From: Nemertoderma westbladi | Taxonomy: Eukaryota > Xenacoelomorpha > Nemertodermatida > Nemertodermatidae | Assembly: GCA_032718475.1 (NCBI GenBank) | Contig: JAUCBJ010008261.1 | Span: 55,372-119,371, forward strand | Direction of reading: 5' to 3' | DNA length: 64,000 nt | Shown here: in pieces, positions 11,708-22,643 of the stretch | How the letters are laid out: each line of letters begins with the position of its first letter | Position numbering within the stretch: the first letter of the stretch is position 1 | Notes under the pieces: model-generated | Databases searched by the model: none | What the model was told of the DNA's origin: nothing | The model's input: the letters and a program-made list of their open reading frames with translations, nothing else | Position numbers and translations under genes: made by a program

Positions 11708-12057
11708 CTGAAGCATAAAATCAATTTTCTGTAACCCAATTAAATCCAGGATATAGAAACTATTTAAATCATTGTATGAAGATTAGCACTTTTCAGCATT
11801 ATGACCCGAGTGAATTTATTGTACTGAGCGAGCGCAGCAAGGAAGTTTACATAAATATACAATATGTAAAAAGAAAGTATTTTGAGCCAAGATTTTGAAA
11901 GATAGTTGTTGTCCTTCAAAAATAAACTGCACTGCATCAGCGCCTGGTGTTTGCAAAAATTTGACCAAAAAATATATGCGGTTTCTGTTTGAGGTTATTT
12001 AAATACACCACACAAATAATTATGGTTCTCTCCCAGAGGTAATTCATAAATCAATAT
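11708..12057. other. Intron: duplicated flank and unclassified DNA
   Basis: 11708-11870 matches 25310-25470 (shared 'gtactgagcgagcgcag' word). The rest up to the gypsy boundary is unclassified. Confidence 0.5.
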
Positions 12058-12714
12058 TGAAATTAAATTTCCTTCACCACACAAACGAAACAAATCTTGT
12101 TACTGCCTTGTCCCACGAAGGGAACTATAGAAGCAATCAATTATATATATGGTCTCAAGCATTATGACTAGGCCTAGAGTTCAATGGGGTTGACATAGAG
12201 TTCATAAGTCATGATTGGATTATAACTCATTATCGAGTTTGTATTATGCAGAATGAGTTCAGAAATGTCAAGTTGGGGCTGATCTTTACTCCCATCATTA
12301 TAAAACGAGTTTGAAACGAACTTGAAAGAGTTCACAGCGAGTTCTTCAATGATAATGAGTTTGATTTCCTTTGATAAGAGTTTTCTCCAGAGTTCAATGA
12401 GGATGTCATATTGATCTTTGGCTGTTGTTCGCTCAAGGGAATCCCGTTGAATCCCCCCTGTAGCCCACTCCCTTCCTCGCTCTGAGCATAACACGACCCA
12501 AGCTCCTCCCAAGGAATAAATTCCAAGGGAAGAAAATGACCTCCATGTTGTCCGACTCAAGAAGATCGGCCCATTCTAAACCCAGCGTATCGGTTTTTCT
12601 CCGGATACTGTCGAGGTGGAAGAATTGATCTCAGTCCCAGCCACTGAGATTGGAAGGAAGTACGACCTCGGGATGGGGAATGTAGTTCATCTCACAATCC
12701 GTAGCCATTCCATC

Positions 12715-13077
12715 TGATACCAAACCAAAGGCTGTCCGGGGATGAACTGGAGCAGCCAGGTTTGGACAGCTATCAATCCAACCTCAGGGTAAGTTAGTAA
12801 TGCATAATCACTTTATACATGAACCAGTATTGATCCACAGTGTAATGTTTCAAAAGTTAGGTGTAATAAGTTGGCAAGGATTTAATAATAAAGTATCTTA
12901 CATAAGACTAAGTCTCAATCAACCCCCACCAAATTGATTACTGATATATAACATTATTTAATCAATAAACAAAGGTCATACATGTTTACAACATGTTAAA
13001 CAAACCACCACCAACAGGGTTACATTAAAATCCACAAAGGCTATACAAGTTTATATTGGGTGAGTATGGACATTACA
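12715..13077 (-). repeat. Putative gypsy LTR (copy 1)
   Basis: On the minus strand a purine-rich tract (GGGGCAAGAAAAGCAGAGG, 13078-13096) is followed at once by TGTAATGTCC, the expected start of an LTR. The block ends TATCA before GA-TGGAATGGC, a possible primer-binding site. The 363-base interval is repeated as 19342-19721 with small differences. The start is well supported by the polypurine tract; the end rests only on the TG..CA rule and is less sure. Confidence 0.5.
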
Positions 13078-13079
13078 CC

Positions 13080-13583
13080 TCTGCTTTTCTTGCCCCTATG
13101 GAAATATGAGTCGTTCTAGAACATGACATAGTCTCCATAGTGGATCAGCAAGCGTCGTGTGCATTGCGAGCGTCTCTGAGTAGGCAGTGATTGGTTGATG
13201 TTTTCAGGCCCCCTGTTTGTGGCTTCAACTTCCGATTGGTACACAGTTTCTGGTGAGGTCATTGATATGTTTAGATCTCCATCCAACCAGTCATTCTTTC
13301 GTTCATGGTGATGTTCCGCTCTTCTTTGTCGTATGTTGTCGTAGTTAATTGGTGTGTTTGTCTTAATTTGCTTCCACTTCTGTGCGTCTCTAGTTATCTC
13401 TTTTCCATCCTGATTACCTTTTATTTGGTGGCCAACGACGTCTGTGACAGTATGAGGCTTTGGATCGAAAGATGGATCAAAATTGATTTTGTCTGTTTTT
13501 GTTTGAGCAGCACTTGGTCTCCTTTTGAAATTTCATGTGGCTTTACGAAGTGTTTGGCGTATTTGTATCCTTTCTGTTTTTCT
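13080..13583 (-). pseudogene. gypsy copy 1: integrase C-terminal tail
   Basis: The minus-strand reading continues the integrase after the LINE insertion. KGYKYAKHFVKPHEISKGDQVLLKQ (seen in pieces at about 13600-13500) is the GPY/F-type C-terminal domain that contacts DNA and the partner integrase subunit. A polar tail follows, with a stop just before the polypurine tract. The frame is interrupted at about 13480. Copy 2 lacks most of this region by deletion. Confidence 0.6.
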
Positions 13584-14069
13584 TTGGCCAACATGTCACA
13601 GTCAGGTCAGGTCCCCAGATCCTGCTACCACTATGGCAGTAATGTGGTACTACCTGTAGCTGTCAGCCCAGTAGGGCAGGCCCGATAAGCGCCAGTAGCC
13701 TAGTCATTATTTAGTTTATCAAGAGTGGGTTGGTAGCCCCATCAACTAAATAAGTCATTGAGGGCTATAGTGCCTAGGGCACCATTGAAGGCAAAGGCTT
13801 GATACGCATCTGCAATAGAAATGATACACGAGCTGCTCTGTCTATACTGGATACCTAACCCAGGAGGCACACTTGTTTCAGGGTGTAACAAAAGGAACCC
13901 TACAGTCGGCAGCAGGGCTGTGGGCCATGGATAGGCAGAAGGTAATCGGAACCAATGGCTAGACATGCTGACAAGGTCAGCGGAAGGTAATCAACCAATG
14001 GCAACCTACTGCGAAGACGCTTATAGGAGTTGCGATAAACAAGCAGTTTAGTCTCACAACTGATGGGCT

Positions 14070-14438
14070 ATGAGTATGAGAACCCTCCAGGAGAAATACC
14101 GGCTCGGTTGTCGCCAGGGTCAACAAGGACCGCGTCCCTCAGTGGTACACCAGGCTGGGGTCGACAAATTGGCTACTGGAACAGAAGACAGAGAAGAAAG
14201 AAGAACCAACCTGTTGAAATGTAAAAAGATACTAAAGATTGCTACAATGAACGCACGCACGCTGAAAGCACATAGTGAACAGGGTGACATGGTCGTTCTG
14301 GCTATGGAATACAACATCGACATCATCTGCATCGAAGAACATTGGATTTGTCATGAAGACTCTGCCATGAAGTACAATGACATTGGAGACAGTGGAGAGG
14401 GCTGCTACGGAGGTTGGATTGCATATAAATGCTACTAA
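14070..14438 (+). pseudogene. LINE derivative: endonuclease N-terminus up to the deletion
   Basis: The frame contains KILKIATMNARTLKAHSEQG and then IDIICIEEHW: the first beta strand and the metal-binding Glu motif of an APE domain. It runs through the internal deletion at about 14380 ('aatgacattggagacagtgg'), after which the same strand codes the RT thumb in another frame. It cannot encode an active nuclease. Confidence 0.65.
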
Positions 14439-15072
14439 GACTGAATTCATGACATTTAATGTTGATGGAAACTTGACAACCATTTATAATAATCAACTAA
14501 GTAAGGTCGACGATTTCCAGGACCTTGGATCATGGATAGAGAGTAGCAAAAAGGACATAGAAGTTAGGAAAACAAAGGCTTGGGTAGCTCTATCAAAAAT
14601 GAATACAATCTGGAAATCAGATCTCTCCAGGCACCTGAAGACTAAGTTCTTTCGAGCCACAGTGGAAAGTGTATTTTTATACGGAGGTGAGACCTGGACA
14701 CTGACCAAATCACTTGAACAACAAATTGATGGTTGCTACACAAGACTACTAAGGGCAGCCCTAAACATCAGCTGGAGACAACACATGACAAATGCCGAGC
14801 TTTATGGTACAATACCACTTGTATCAACCACCCTCCATGAACGCAGATTAAGATTCAGTGGGCACTGCTGGCGAAGTAAAAACGAGGTCATACCAGATCC
14901 ACTTTTCTGGCAACCAACTCATGGAAAGCATAGTGGTGGATTACCGGTCATAACATATATAGATCAACTTGAAAGGGATACTGAACTTGGGAGAAACGAA
15001 ATTGCGACAACTATGGAGAATCGGGAAGCCTGGAAGGATCTCATTTCCACTGTCCGAGTTCGCTCGACCTAG
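14377..15072 (+). pseudogene. LINE derivative: RT thumb and C-terminal domain
   Basis: 231 open codons. LHINATKTEFMTF lies just after the lost YADD block; then DFQDLGSWIES, VFLYGGETWTLTK and the conserved tail block RRLRFSGHCWRS with DQLERDTELGRNEI. The ORF stops with the TAG that begins the tail repeats. The same C-terminal domain, more diverged, is in the LINE pieces at 32985, 48670, 52330, 53900 and 63340. RT motifs A and C are missing, so the protein has no polymerase activity. Confidence 0.75.
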
Positions 15073-15099
15073 TAGTAGTAGTAGTTGGCCAACATGTCA

Positions 15100-16150
15100 T
15101 TGAATCGGGCTTCCTTGATGTCTTCACGCTCGAAAGTGTCAGCGGCATTGGGAGGCAGTTTTGGAATTTCCTTCCGAAGAGTAGTTCAGCAGGAGATTTG
15201 TTTCTCGATATTTGAGGCGATGCTCTGTACATTCGAAGGTGTTTGTTTAGTTCTGCTGTGGGATTTTTCTTCTCTATTATGGCAGTGTGCCATGTTTTCT
15301 GGCAGTGCTTCATGAAGCTTTCAGCCAGTCCATTGGCTTCTGGGTCTTCAGCACTTTGAGTTCCCTTGTGTTTTATTCCTGCCCATTTAATATATATTGT
15401 TGTAGCTCATGGGAATCTGATCCATTGAAGGGTGGTCCATTATCCATTTTAAGTGTTTTGCAGAAGCCATGCCGGGATGAGACCTCGTCAAATGCCTCAA
15501 TGTCTTATCAGAACTGGTACCATTTACTACCATTACTTCTGGGTACTTTGCAAGTTCATCAACAATGACCAGAAGAAATTTTCCATCTTCTTTTGGACCC
15601 CAGTGATTTGTGGATATATAATGCCATGGTTGCATGGGTGGTGTTTATGGAATGAGTTGGTCTGATGGTGGGTCTTGGTTGCCGCCTGGCAGGCGAGGGA
15701 ATTATTTACCCTAGATTCAACACATTTGTCCATATTTGGAAACCAAACTCTTGATCGGATGTGGCGTTTCATGGTGACAATCCCTGGATGTCCTTCATGA
15801 GCTGCATCAATGATCCATTGTCTAATGTTTACCGAACCTGGAAAGAACTCTCCATCTGGGACGACAATTTTGTCTCCCCTAATAACTAGGTCTGCAACAA
15901 TGCATAGTGCATTCCAGACTCGTCGATAGCCTTTGAGACTGCTTTCTGTTGGATGTTTGCCTAAGCGTAAGGTCTGGATTAGTTCCTGGTAAGTTTTGTC
16001 AAAGTGAGAAGCAGCTTTGAGTTCTTTGGTTGTTATTGTCTCAGGTGAGTCAATGATATTGAGTTTCTTGATGTAACTCTCTTTGCCTATGTCAATGCCC
16101 AGTCGTTCTTGCTGATCCTCGCTTAGATGTTTGATGGGGGTTGGATGCAT
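15100..16150 (-). pseudogene. gypsy copy 1: integrase
   Basis: The zinc-binding domain reads HEGHPGIVTMKRHIRSR then NNSLACQAA: the two His are kept but the first Cys of the CxxC pair is Ser. The catalytic core begins ISTNHWGPKEDGKFLLVIVDE, where the usual first Asp of D-D-E is Asn (TNHWGP for xDHWGP). The second Asp block (DNGPPF) and the Glu helix block can be read near 15430 and 15320 in changed frames. KTWHTAIIEKKNPTAEL and SPAELLFGRK mark the end of the core. At least three frame changes. Integrase would join the cDNA ends to the host chromosome; this copy is inactive. Confidence 0.8.
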
Positions 16151-16570
16151 GCACAGGGCATTTCCATTCCAGGAAGATGTTTCATTTTGAAGTTGAGGTC
16201 TTGTATCTGATCATGGTGTTTGGAGATTCGCTTGGAGGTTGCATTTTTGGAGTTGTGTAGTGGTATCAGTGGTTCGTGGTCGCTCCAGCTTGTGAAAAGT
16301 CCCCCCAATAAGTAGTACCTAAATTGTTGCATTCCCCACAATTGTGCAAGGCTTTCCCGTTACATTGGTGAATAATTATGTTCAGTCTGTAAAAGTACTC
16401 GGCTTGTATGTTCTACTGGTACCCATTTGTTCTGATCTTCTTCTTGGTATAAACTGGCTTGAATGCCAACTTCAGATGCGTCTGCCACAAAATGTGTTGG
16501 CAGTTCGGATTTGTAGGGTCGCAGTGTAGTTTCTGACCCCCTGGTGGTAATAACATTCGGAGTGGTTGTG
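16123..16570 (-). pseudogene. gypsy copy 1: RNase H
   Basis: THFVADASEVGIQASLYQE shows the first catalytic Asp of a Ty3/gypsy RNase H. EHNYSP and WGMQQFRYYLLGG form the helix that follows, and FTSWSDHEPLIPL holds the last Asp block. The domain degrades the RNA strand during reverse transcription. A frame change occurs around 16341-16360. The part N-terminal to it is separated by a SINE. Confidence 0.75.
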
Positions 16571-16577
16571 TTATCTG

Positions 16578-16770
16578 AAATTTCGCACTGTTGTGTCCCT
16601 AAGCAAGACACTTTAGACATTAGAGCCTACACCAACCCAGCGGTATAATGGGAACCTGGCTTTGCTGGGGTAATGATAATAAAATTTAATACGGTAATTT
16701 GATAAGGTTGTAAGACCCCTAAAGGCACCTGCTATAACAAATATAAGTACAATTATTATTATTATTATTA
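16578..16770 (+). mobile_element. SINE-like insertion with (ATT)n tail, in gypsy copy 1
   Basis: 193 bases flanked by the 7-base duplication TTATCTG (16571-16577 and 16771-16777), with an (ATT)n tail on the plus strand. It splits the gypsy frame between the RT connection and RNase H, and the frame meaning is continuous from one side to the other when it is ignored. It includes a 'cagcggtataatgggaacctg' block; I see no clear tRNA A and B boxes, so the class is inferred from size, tail and target duplication. The same insertion at the same site is in copy 2. Confidence 0.7.
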
Positions 16771-16777
16771 TTATCTG

Positions 16778-17555
16778 TTCGTATGAATCAGGTACAGTGG
16801 GATGGTCGAAAGCGAATTTGGCATTATACTGCCATGCCATTAAGAGAGACCAACATCTTCGACACGTCCTGCTTCAATGATTGTTTTTATTTTCTTTGGA
16901 TCAGCAGCAACACCATATGGTGTAAAAGTACGACCATACCATTCAATTTCATTCATACCGAATGTGGACTTGCTTAGTTTTAGTGTGATCCTTAGCTAAT
17001 CCTGCCAGTGCTTTTCTAACCCCATTGTGGAAGATGCCACTTGATGCTGTAGGTCCGACATATAGGTGTTCCATGCGGTGTAATCCTTCATGTGTTTGGA
17101 ATATTGCCTTTTCTTTTGACTCTTCATCCAATTCAATTTGATGAAATGCCCATCCCATGTCCATTTCTGAAAACACTTTTGCCTCCTTTAGTTCATAACG
17201 GATCTCCTGTGGTGTCTGTACATGGAATTTGGTGCATTTCATACCATTGTTCTGGGGAGTGTTGTCGATGATCATTTTGTATTCCGCCAGATTATTTGTC
17301 AGTTATTACGATGTTCATCACACAGTCATATGACTTTCTTGGATCTACATCAGTGATAATCTTTTCCTTATGGAGGAATTTGATGAGTTCACTCACTTGG
17401 CCACGATAATATATGGGTATGTGGTGATGTCGGGGTTGTGTTGGTATAAAATTTGGGTCATAATCCAGGTGAATAGGTGTGGTGCTTTTCCCTATCTTGT
17501 TATTAGTAAAGACTGAGCCCTTATGTTTTTCGACAACCAACATTATTTCTGCCAA
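16778..17555 (-). pseudogene. gypsy copy 1: reverse transcriptase lacking the YxDD block
   Basis: Fingers and palm motifs are visible: NFIPTQPRHHHIPIYYRGQ, KSYDCVMNIVITDK, VFSEMDMGWAFHQIEL (motif A with the catalytic Asp) and FQTHEGLHRMEHLYVGPTAS (motif B region). After GVRKALAGLAKD the sequence jumps, in another frame, to FGMNEIEWYGRTFTPYGVAAD, which in this family follows the YxDD loop by about 40 residues. The whole YxDD motif C block is missing. The same gap is in copy 2. Confidence 0.8.
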
Positions 17556-17579
17556 TTTTCTCGGTGGAATTGTTGTTAA

Positions 17580-18131
17580 TTATGGCCGCTCTGTGAGAAC
17601 CATCATATGAAGACCTTCTCTGAGTTTTTGAGGGATGCAATGTTGACTAGATATTTGATCTTTCTCTGTGATGGAGCAAACTCTGTTGGTGTCGCTAATG
17701 AATTTATTGTATGTTATGAATCCGAGATCTCTTGCATAAGAGGTCGCCAAGGAGTGGTTCAGGTTGGAATCCATCAACTATGTATACATTGCTGATAATC
17801 GAGGCCCCCCTCTGTGTTGCTAAGGTGGTATTGATCATTCCCTTGACATTAAGATTAGAGTTGCTACCCCATGCTCGCGCAGGTATGTGTTAGCCAGAAC
17901 TACTCTCCCCATTGTTGGTGTGTAGTTGGATGGTGGAATTATTGTAAAATCGCTCCCAGTGTCGATGAATAGGTGTTGGACAACATCCCCAATCTTGATA
18001 TCCACCCATTTGGAATCCTCAGATTTGTTTTTGAGTCTTCCAATGAGACATATCATTCTGAGGTCATGAGTGCAGTCTGAACATACACCAGGCCAATCCG
18101 AAATCTGTATTTGTGATATTGGTATATTCAT
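17580..18131 (-). pseudogene. gypsy copy 1: aspartic protease region
   Basis: FIDTGSDFTIIPPSNY (about 17920-17970) contains the DTGS active-site triad of a retropepsin, which cuts the Gag-Pol precursor. GLHMMVLTERP and LGFITYNKFI follow in shifted frames. The aspartic protease works as a dimer. At 17874 a 2-base difference from copy 2 breaks the frame (TYLREHG against TNLRAWG in copy 2). Confidence 0.75.
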
Positions 18132-18148
18132 GGCTCTTTCACCATAAT

Positions 18149-18672
18149 TTATGGAGTATCTGTGTTGTCTAGCTCATGTTCGTGTATTCTATGAACCGGT
18201 TTGGGGCAAGCAGGTGTCCTCCTGAAGTGGTTGCGCCCTCCACAAGTGAAACATTCGTTGCCATTTGCTGGGCATCTCCTAGGAGCATGGGCTCCTCCAC
18301 AGTTGCAACACCCAGTCTGTTGGTTGTCACTGAAATCTGACTGTCGATCTCCTATGTTCCTTGAACTGTAATTTCCTTGTCGTCTTAGCTTCATGACCCT
18401 AAGTGTTTCCATTATCTCGTCAATGTCGTCATCATTTATGGCTTGCGCAGTTGTTGTTTCATTTCCAACCCGGGGTATTTGTCTCCCATTGTCATCCAGG
18501 GTGTGCAGTCCCACCCTACCTGTTTCCCTGGCCTGGCCCCATTTGAGAAGAGTATCTAGATTGGGGTCTTAGGCAAGGGCCTTTTCCTTTAGACGAGTGT
18601 CAGTCATGCCGAATATTGCAGCATCTCGTACTGCATCGTTATGGTTGTATGGATGTCCATCAAAGTTGAGAA
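18149..18672 (-). pseudogene. gypsy copy 1: gag C-terminal part, two zinc knuckles
   Basis: The nucleocapsid part has two adjacent CCHC-type knuckles, CCNCGGAHAPRRCPA and CFTCGGRNHFRRTPAC, that bind genomic RNA. Upstream it reads INDDDIDEIMETLRVMKLRR. The N-terminal ~130 codons of gag found in copy 2 (23134-23511) are absent because the tandem junction at about 18672 cuts them off. Confidence 0.8.
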
Positions 18673-19341
18673 TGTACGAATTGAAATTAAATTTCCTTCA
18701 CCACACAAACGAGACAAATCTTGTTACTGCCTTGTCCCACGAAGGGAACTATAGAAGCAATCAATTATATATATGGTCTCAAGCATTATGACTAGGCCTA
18801 GAGTTCAATGGGGTTGACATAGAGTTCATAAGTCATGATTGGATTATAACTCATTATCGAGTTTGTATTATGCAGAATGAGTTCAGAAATGTCAAGTTGG
18901 GGCTGATCTTTACTCCCATCATTATAAAACGAGTTTGAAACAAACTTGAAAAAGTTCACAGCGAGTTCTTCAATGATAATGAGTTTGATTTCCTTTGATA
19001 AGAGTTTTCTCCAGAGTTCAATGAGGATGTCATATTGATCTTTGGCTGTTGTTCGCTCAAGGGAATCCCGTTGAATCCCCCCTGTAGCCCACTCCCCTCC
19101 TCGCTCTGAGCATAACACGACCCAAGCTCCTCCCAAGGAATAAATTCCAAGGGAAGAAAATGACCTCCTCCATGTTGTCCGACTCAAGAAGATCGGCCCA
19201 TTCTAAACCCAGCGTATCGGTTTTTCTCTGGATACTGTCGAGGAGGAAGAATTGATCTCAGTCCCAGCCACTGAGATTGGAAGGAAGTACGACCTCGGGA
19301 TGGGGAATGTAGTTCATCTCACAATCCGTAGCCATTCCATC

Positions 19342-19721
19342 TGTTAACCAAACCAAAGGCTGTCCGGGGATGAACTGGAGCAGCCAGGTTTGGACAGCTA
19401 TCAATCCAACCTCAGGGTAAGTTAGTAATGCATAATCACTTTATACATGAACCAGTATTGATCCACAGTGTAATGTTTCAAAAGGTAGGTGTAATAAGTT
19501 GGCAAGGATTTAATAATAAAGTATCTTACATAAGACTAAGTCTCAATCAACATGATTATCCATTAGTCTCATCCAAATTGATTACTGATATATAACGTTA
19601 TTTAACCAATAAACAAAGGTCATACATGTTTACAACATGTTAAACAAACCACCACCAACAGGGTTACATTAAAAACCACAAAGGCTATACAAGTTTATAT
19701 TGGGTGAGTATGGACATTACA
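19342..19721 (-). repeat. Putative gypsy LTR (copy 2)
   Basis: The same block as 12715-13077 with a small insertion ('catgattatccattagtctc') and scattered substitutions. Read on the minus strand, the polypurine tract GGGGCAAGAAAAGCAGAGG precedes its TGTAATG start. Its position between the pol of copy 2 and the truncated gag of copy 1 gives the order int2-LTR-leader-int1-LTR-leader. Confidence 0.5.
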
Positions 19722-19984
19722 CCTCTGCTTTTCTTGCCCCTATGGAAATATGAGTCGTTCTAGAACATGACATAGTCTCCATAGTGGATCAGCATGCTTC
19801 GTGTGCATTGCCAGCGTCTCTGAGTAGGCAGTGATTGGTTGATGTTTTCAGGCCCCCTGTTTGTGGCTTCAACTTCCGATTGGTACACAGTTTCTGGTGA
19901 GGTCATTGATATGTTTAGATCTCCATCCAACCAGTCATTCTTTCGTTCATGGTGATGTTCCGCTCTTCTTTGTCGTATGTTGTG

Positions 19985-20654
19985 ACCTCGTCAAATGCCT
20001 CAATGTTATTATCAGAACTGGTACCATTTACTACCATTACTTCTGGGTACTTTGCAAGTTCATCAACAATGACCAGAAGAAATTTTCCATCTTCTGTTGG
20101 ACCCCAGTGATTTGTGGATAAATAATGCCATGGTTGCATGGGTGGTGTTTATGGAATGAGTTGGTCCGATGGTGGGTCTTGGTTGCCGCCTGGCAGGCGA
20201 GGGAATTATTTACCCTAGATTCAACACATTTGTCCATATTTGGAAACCAAACTCTTGATCGGATGTGGCGTTTCATGGTGACAATCCCTGGATGTCCTTC
20301 ATGAGCTGCATCAATGATCCATTGTCTAATGTTTACCGAACCTGGAAAGAACTCTCCATCTGGGACGACAATTTTGTCTCCCCTAATAACTAGGTCTGCA
20401 ACAATGCAGAGTGCATTCCAGACTCGTCGATAGCCTTTGAGACTGCTTTCTGTTGGATGTTTGCCTAAGCGTAAGGTCTGGATTAGTTCCTGGTAAGTTT
20501 TGTCAAAGTAAGAAGCAGCTTTGAGTTCTTTGGTTGTTGTTGTCTCAGGTGAGTCAATGATATTGAGTTTCTTGATGTAACTCTCTTTGCCTATGTCAAT
20601 GCCCAGTCGTTCTTGCTGATCCTCGCTTAGATGTTTGATGGGGGTTGGATGCAT
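19985..20654 (-). pseudogene. gypsy copy 2: integrase N-terminal half
   Basis: 205 open codons plus a shifted overlap to 19985. HEGHPGIVTMKRHIRSR and NNSLACQAA repeat the Cys-to-Ser change of copy 1, and LSTNHWGPTEDGKFLLVIVDE repeats the Asp-to-Asn change at the catalytic core. The domain ends at NGTSSDNN, where the deletion junction joins it to the C-terminal tail and so removes the second Asp and the Glu. Confidence 0.8.
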
Positions 20655-21074
20655 GCACAGGGCATTTCCATTCCAGGAAGATGTTTCATTTTGAAGTTGA
20701 GGTCTTGTATCTGATCATGGTGTTTGGAGATTCGCTTGGAGGTTGCTTTTTTGGAGTTGTATAGTGGTATCAGTGGTTCGTGGTCGCTCCAGCTTGTGAA
20801 AAGTCCCCCCAATAAGTAGTACCTAAATTGTTGCATTCCCCACGATTGTGCAAGGCTTTCCTGTTACATTGGTGAATAATTATGTTCAGTCTGTAAAAGT
20901 ACTCGGCTTGTATGGTCTACTGGTACCCATTTGTTCTGATCTTCTTCTTGGTATAAACTGGCTTGAATGCCAACTTCAGATGCGTCTGCCACAAAATGTG
21001 TTGGCAGTTCGGATTTGTAGGGTCGCAGTGTAGTTTCTGAGCTCATGGTGGTAATAACATTCGGAGTGGTTGTG
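20627..21074 (-). pseudogene. gypsy copy 2: RNase H
   Basis: The domain is almost the same as in copy 1: THFVADASEVGIQASLYQE, EHNYSP and FTSWSDHEPLIPL. Frame change near 20840-20864. It is separated from the RT region by the SINE at 21082. Confidence 0.75.
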
Positions 21075-21081
21075 TTATCTG

Positions 21082-21267
21082 AAATTTCGCACTGTTGTGT
21101 CCCTAAGCAAGACACTAAGACATTAGAGCCTACACCAACCCAGCGGTATAATGGGAACCTGGCTTTGCTGGGGTAATGATAATAAAATTTAATACGGTAA
21201 TTTGATAAGGTTGTAAGACCCCTAAAGGCACCTGCTATAACAAATATAAGTACAATTATTATTATTA
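21082..21267 (+). mobile_element. SINE-like insertion, copy in gypsy copy 2
   Basis: 186 bases, the same element and the same TTATCTG target duplication (21075-21081 and 21268-21274) as at 16578, with a shorter ATT tail. It was therefore present before the two gypsy copies separated. Confidence 0.7.
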
Positions 21268-21274
21268 TTATCTG

Positions 21275-22052
21275 TTCGTATGAATCAGGTACAGTGGGAT
21301 GGTCGAAAGCGAATTTGGCATTATACTGCCATGCCATTAAGAGAGACCAACATCTTCGACACGTCCTGCTTCAATGATTGTTTTTATTTTCTTTGGATCA
21401 GCAGCAACACCATATGGTGTAAAAGTACGACCATACCATTCAATTTCATTCATACCGAATGTGGACTTGCTTAGTTTTAGCGTGATCCTTAGCTAATCCT
21501 GCCAGTGCTTTTCTAACCCCATTGTGGAAGATGCCACTTGATGCTGTAGGTCCGACATATAGGCGTTCCATGCGGTGTAATCCTTCATGTGTTTGGAATA
21601 TTGCCTTTTCTTTTGACTCTTCATCCAATTCAATTTGATGAAATGCCCATCCCATGTCCATTTCTGAAAACACTTTTGCCTCCTTTAGTTCATAACGGAT
21701 CTCCTGTGGTGTCTGTACATGGAATTTGGTGCATTTCATACCATTGTTCTGGGGAGTGTTGTCGATGATCATTTTGTATTCCGCCAGATTTTTTGTCAGT
21801 TATTACGATGTTCATCACACAGTCATATGACTTTCTTGGATCTACATCAGTGATAATCTTTTCCTTACGGAGGAATTTGATGAGTTCACTAACTTGACCA
21901 CGATAATGTATGGGTATGTGGTGATGTCGGGGTTGTGTTGGTATAAAATTTTTGTCATAATCCAGGTGAATAGGTGTGGTGCTTTTCCCTATCTTGTTAT
22001 CAGTAAAGACTGAGCCCTTATGTTTTTCGACAACCAACATTATTTCTGCCAA
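21275..22052 (-). pseudogene. gypsy copy 2: reverse transcriptase lacking the YxDD block
   Basis: The same organisation as copy 1: FIPTQPRHHHIPIHYRGQ, FSEMDMGWAFHQIEL, EGLHRMERLYVGPTAS and GVRKALAGLAKD, then the identical jump to FGMNEIEWYGRTFTPYG in a new frame, with motif C absent. The fingers segment is fused in frame with the next one here (120 codons open at 21690-22052). Confidence 0.8.
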
Positions 22053-22076
22053 TTTTCTCGGTGGAATTGTTGTTAA

Positions 22077-22626
22077 TTATGGCCACTCTGTGAGAACCAT
22101 CATATGAAGACCTTCTCTGAGTTTTTGAGGGATGCAATGTTGACTAAATATTTGATCTTTCTCTGTGTTGGAGCAAACTCTGTTGGTGTCTCTAATGAAT
22201 TTATTGTATGTTATGAATCCGAGATCTCTTGCATAAGAGGTCGCCAAGGAGTGGTTCAGGTTGGAATCCATCAACTATGTATACATTGCTGATAATCGAG
22301 GCCCCCCTCTGTGTTGCTAAGGTGGTATTGATCATTCCCTTGACATTAAGATTAGAGTTGCTACCCCATGCTCGCAGGTTTGTGTTAGCCAGAACTACTC
22401 TCCCCATTGTTGGTGTGTAGTTGGATGGTGGAATTATTGTAAAATCGCTCCCAGTGTCGATGAATAGGTGCTGGACAACATCCCCAATCTTGATATCCAC
22501 CCATTTGGAATCCTCAGATTTGTTTTTGAGTCTTCCAATGAGAGATATCATTCTGAGGTCATGAGTGCAGTCTGAACATACACCAGGCCAATCCGAAATC
22601 TGTATTTGTGATATTGGTATATTCAT
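22077..22626 (-). pseudogene. gypsy copy 2: aspartic protease
   Basis: 141 open codons: DVVQHLFIDTGSDFTIIPPS holds the retropepsin DTGS triad, and then VVLANTNLRAWGSNSNLNVKG and QPEPLLGDLLCKR follow. Better preserved than copy 1, where a 2-base change breaks the frame in the middle. Confidence 0.8.
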
Positions 22627-22643
22627 GGCTCTTTCACCATAAT

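Larger units (their letters stand above)
13599..15084 (+). mobile_element. Internally deleted LINE with (TAG)n tail
   Basis: 1486 bases inserted in the gypsy integrase. A perfect 15-base target duplication, TTGGCCAACATGTCA, flanks it (13584-13598 and 15085-15099). It ends in five TAG repeats. It holds the 5' end of a LINE (5' UTR plus the first endonuclease block) joined directly to the last ~230 codons of the same type of ORF2, with the rest of the endonuclease and most of RT missing. The perfect duplication and open C-terminal frame show a recent insertion, mobilised in trans by an intact relative. Confidence 0.85.
12058..18677 (-). mobile_element. Ty3/gypsy retrotransposon, copy 1 (5'-truncated in gag)
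   Basis: A minus-strand LTR retrotransposon with the order gag-protease-RT-RNase H-integrase. It ends at its 3' side with a putative LTR (12715-13077) and about 650 bases of leader-like sequence. The sequence starts at 'gaaattaaatttccttcacc', the same point at which copy 2 starts (18678), so the two copies are in direct tandem. gag is cut at about 18672, where copy 2 begins. It carries a SINE (16578-16770) and a LINE derivative (13599-15084). No second LTR lies upstream of gag, so it cannot transpose. Confidence 0.8.

Noticed and set aside
12174-12560. 128-codon minus ORF (and the 129-codon homologue at 18798-19187) as a gypsy gene
   Set aside because: Open in both copies, with one in-frame codon difference, but no domain is recognisable, it lies on the leader side of the putative LTR, and it is dominated by repeated GAACTC words. 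It may be chance; kept out of the gene list.
16578-16770. tRNA gene in the SINE-like element
   Set aside because: No cloverleaf and no clear A and B boxes on either strand.
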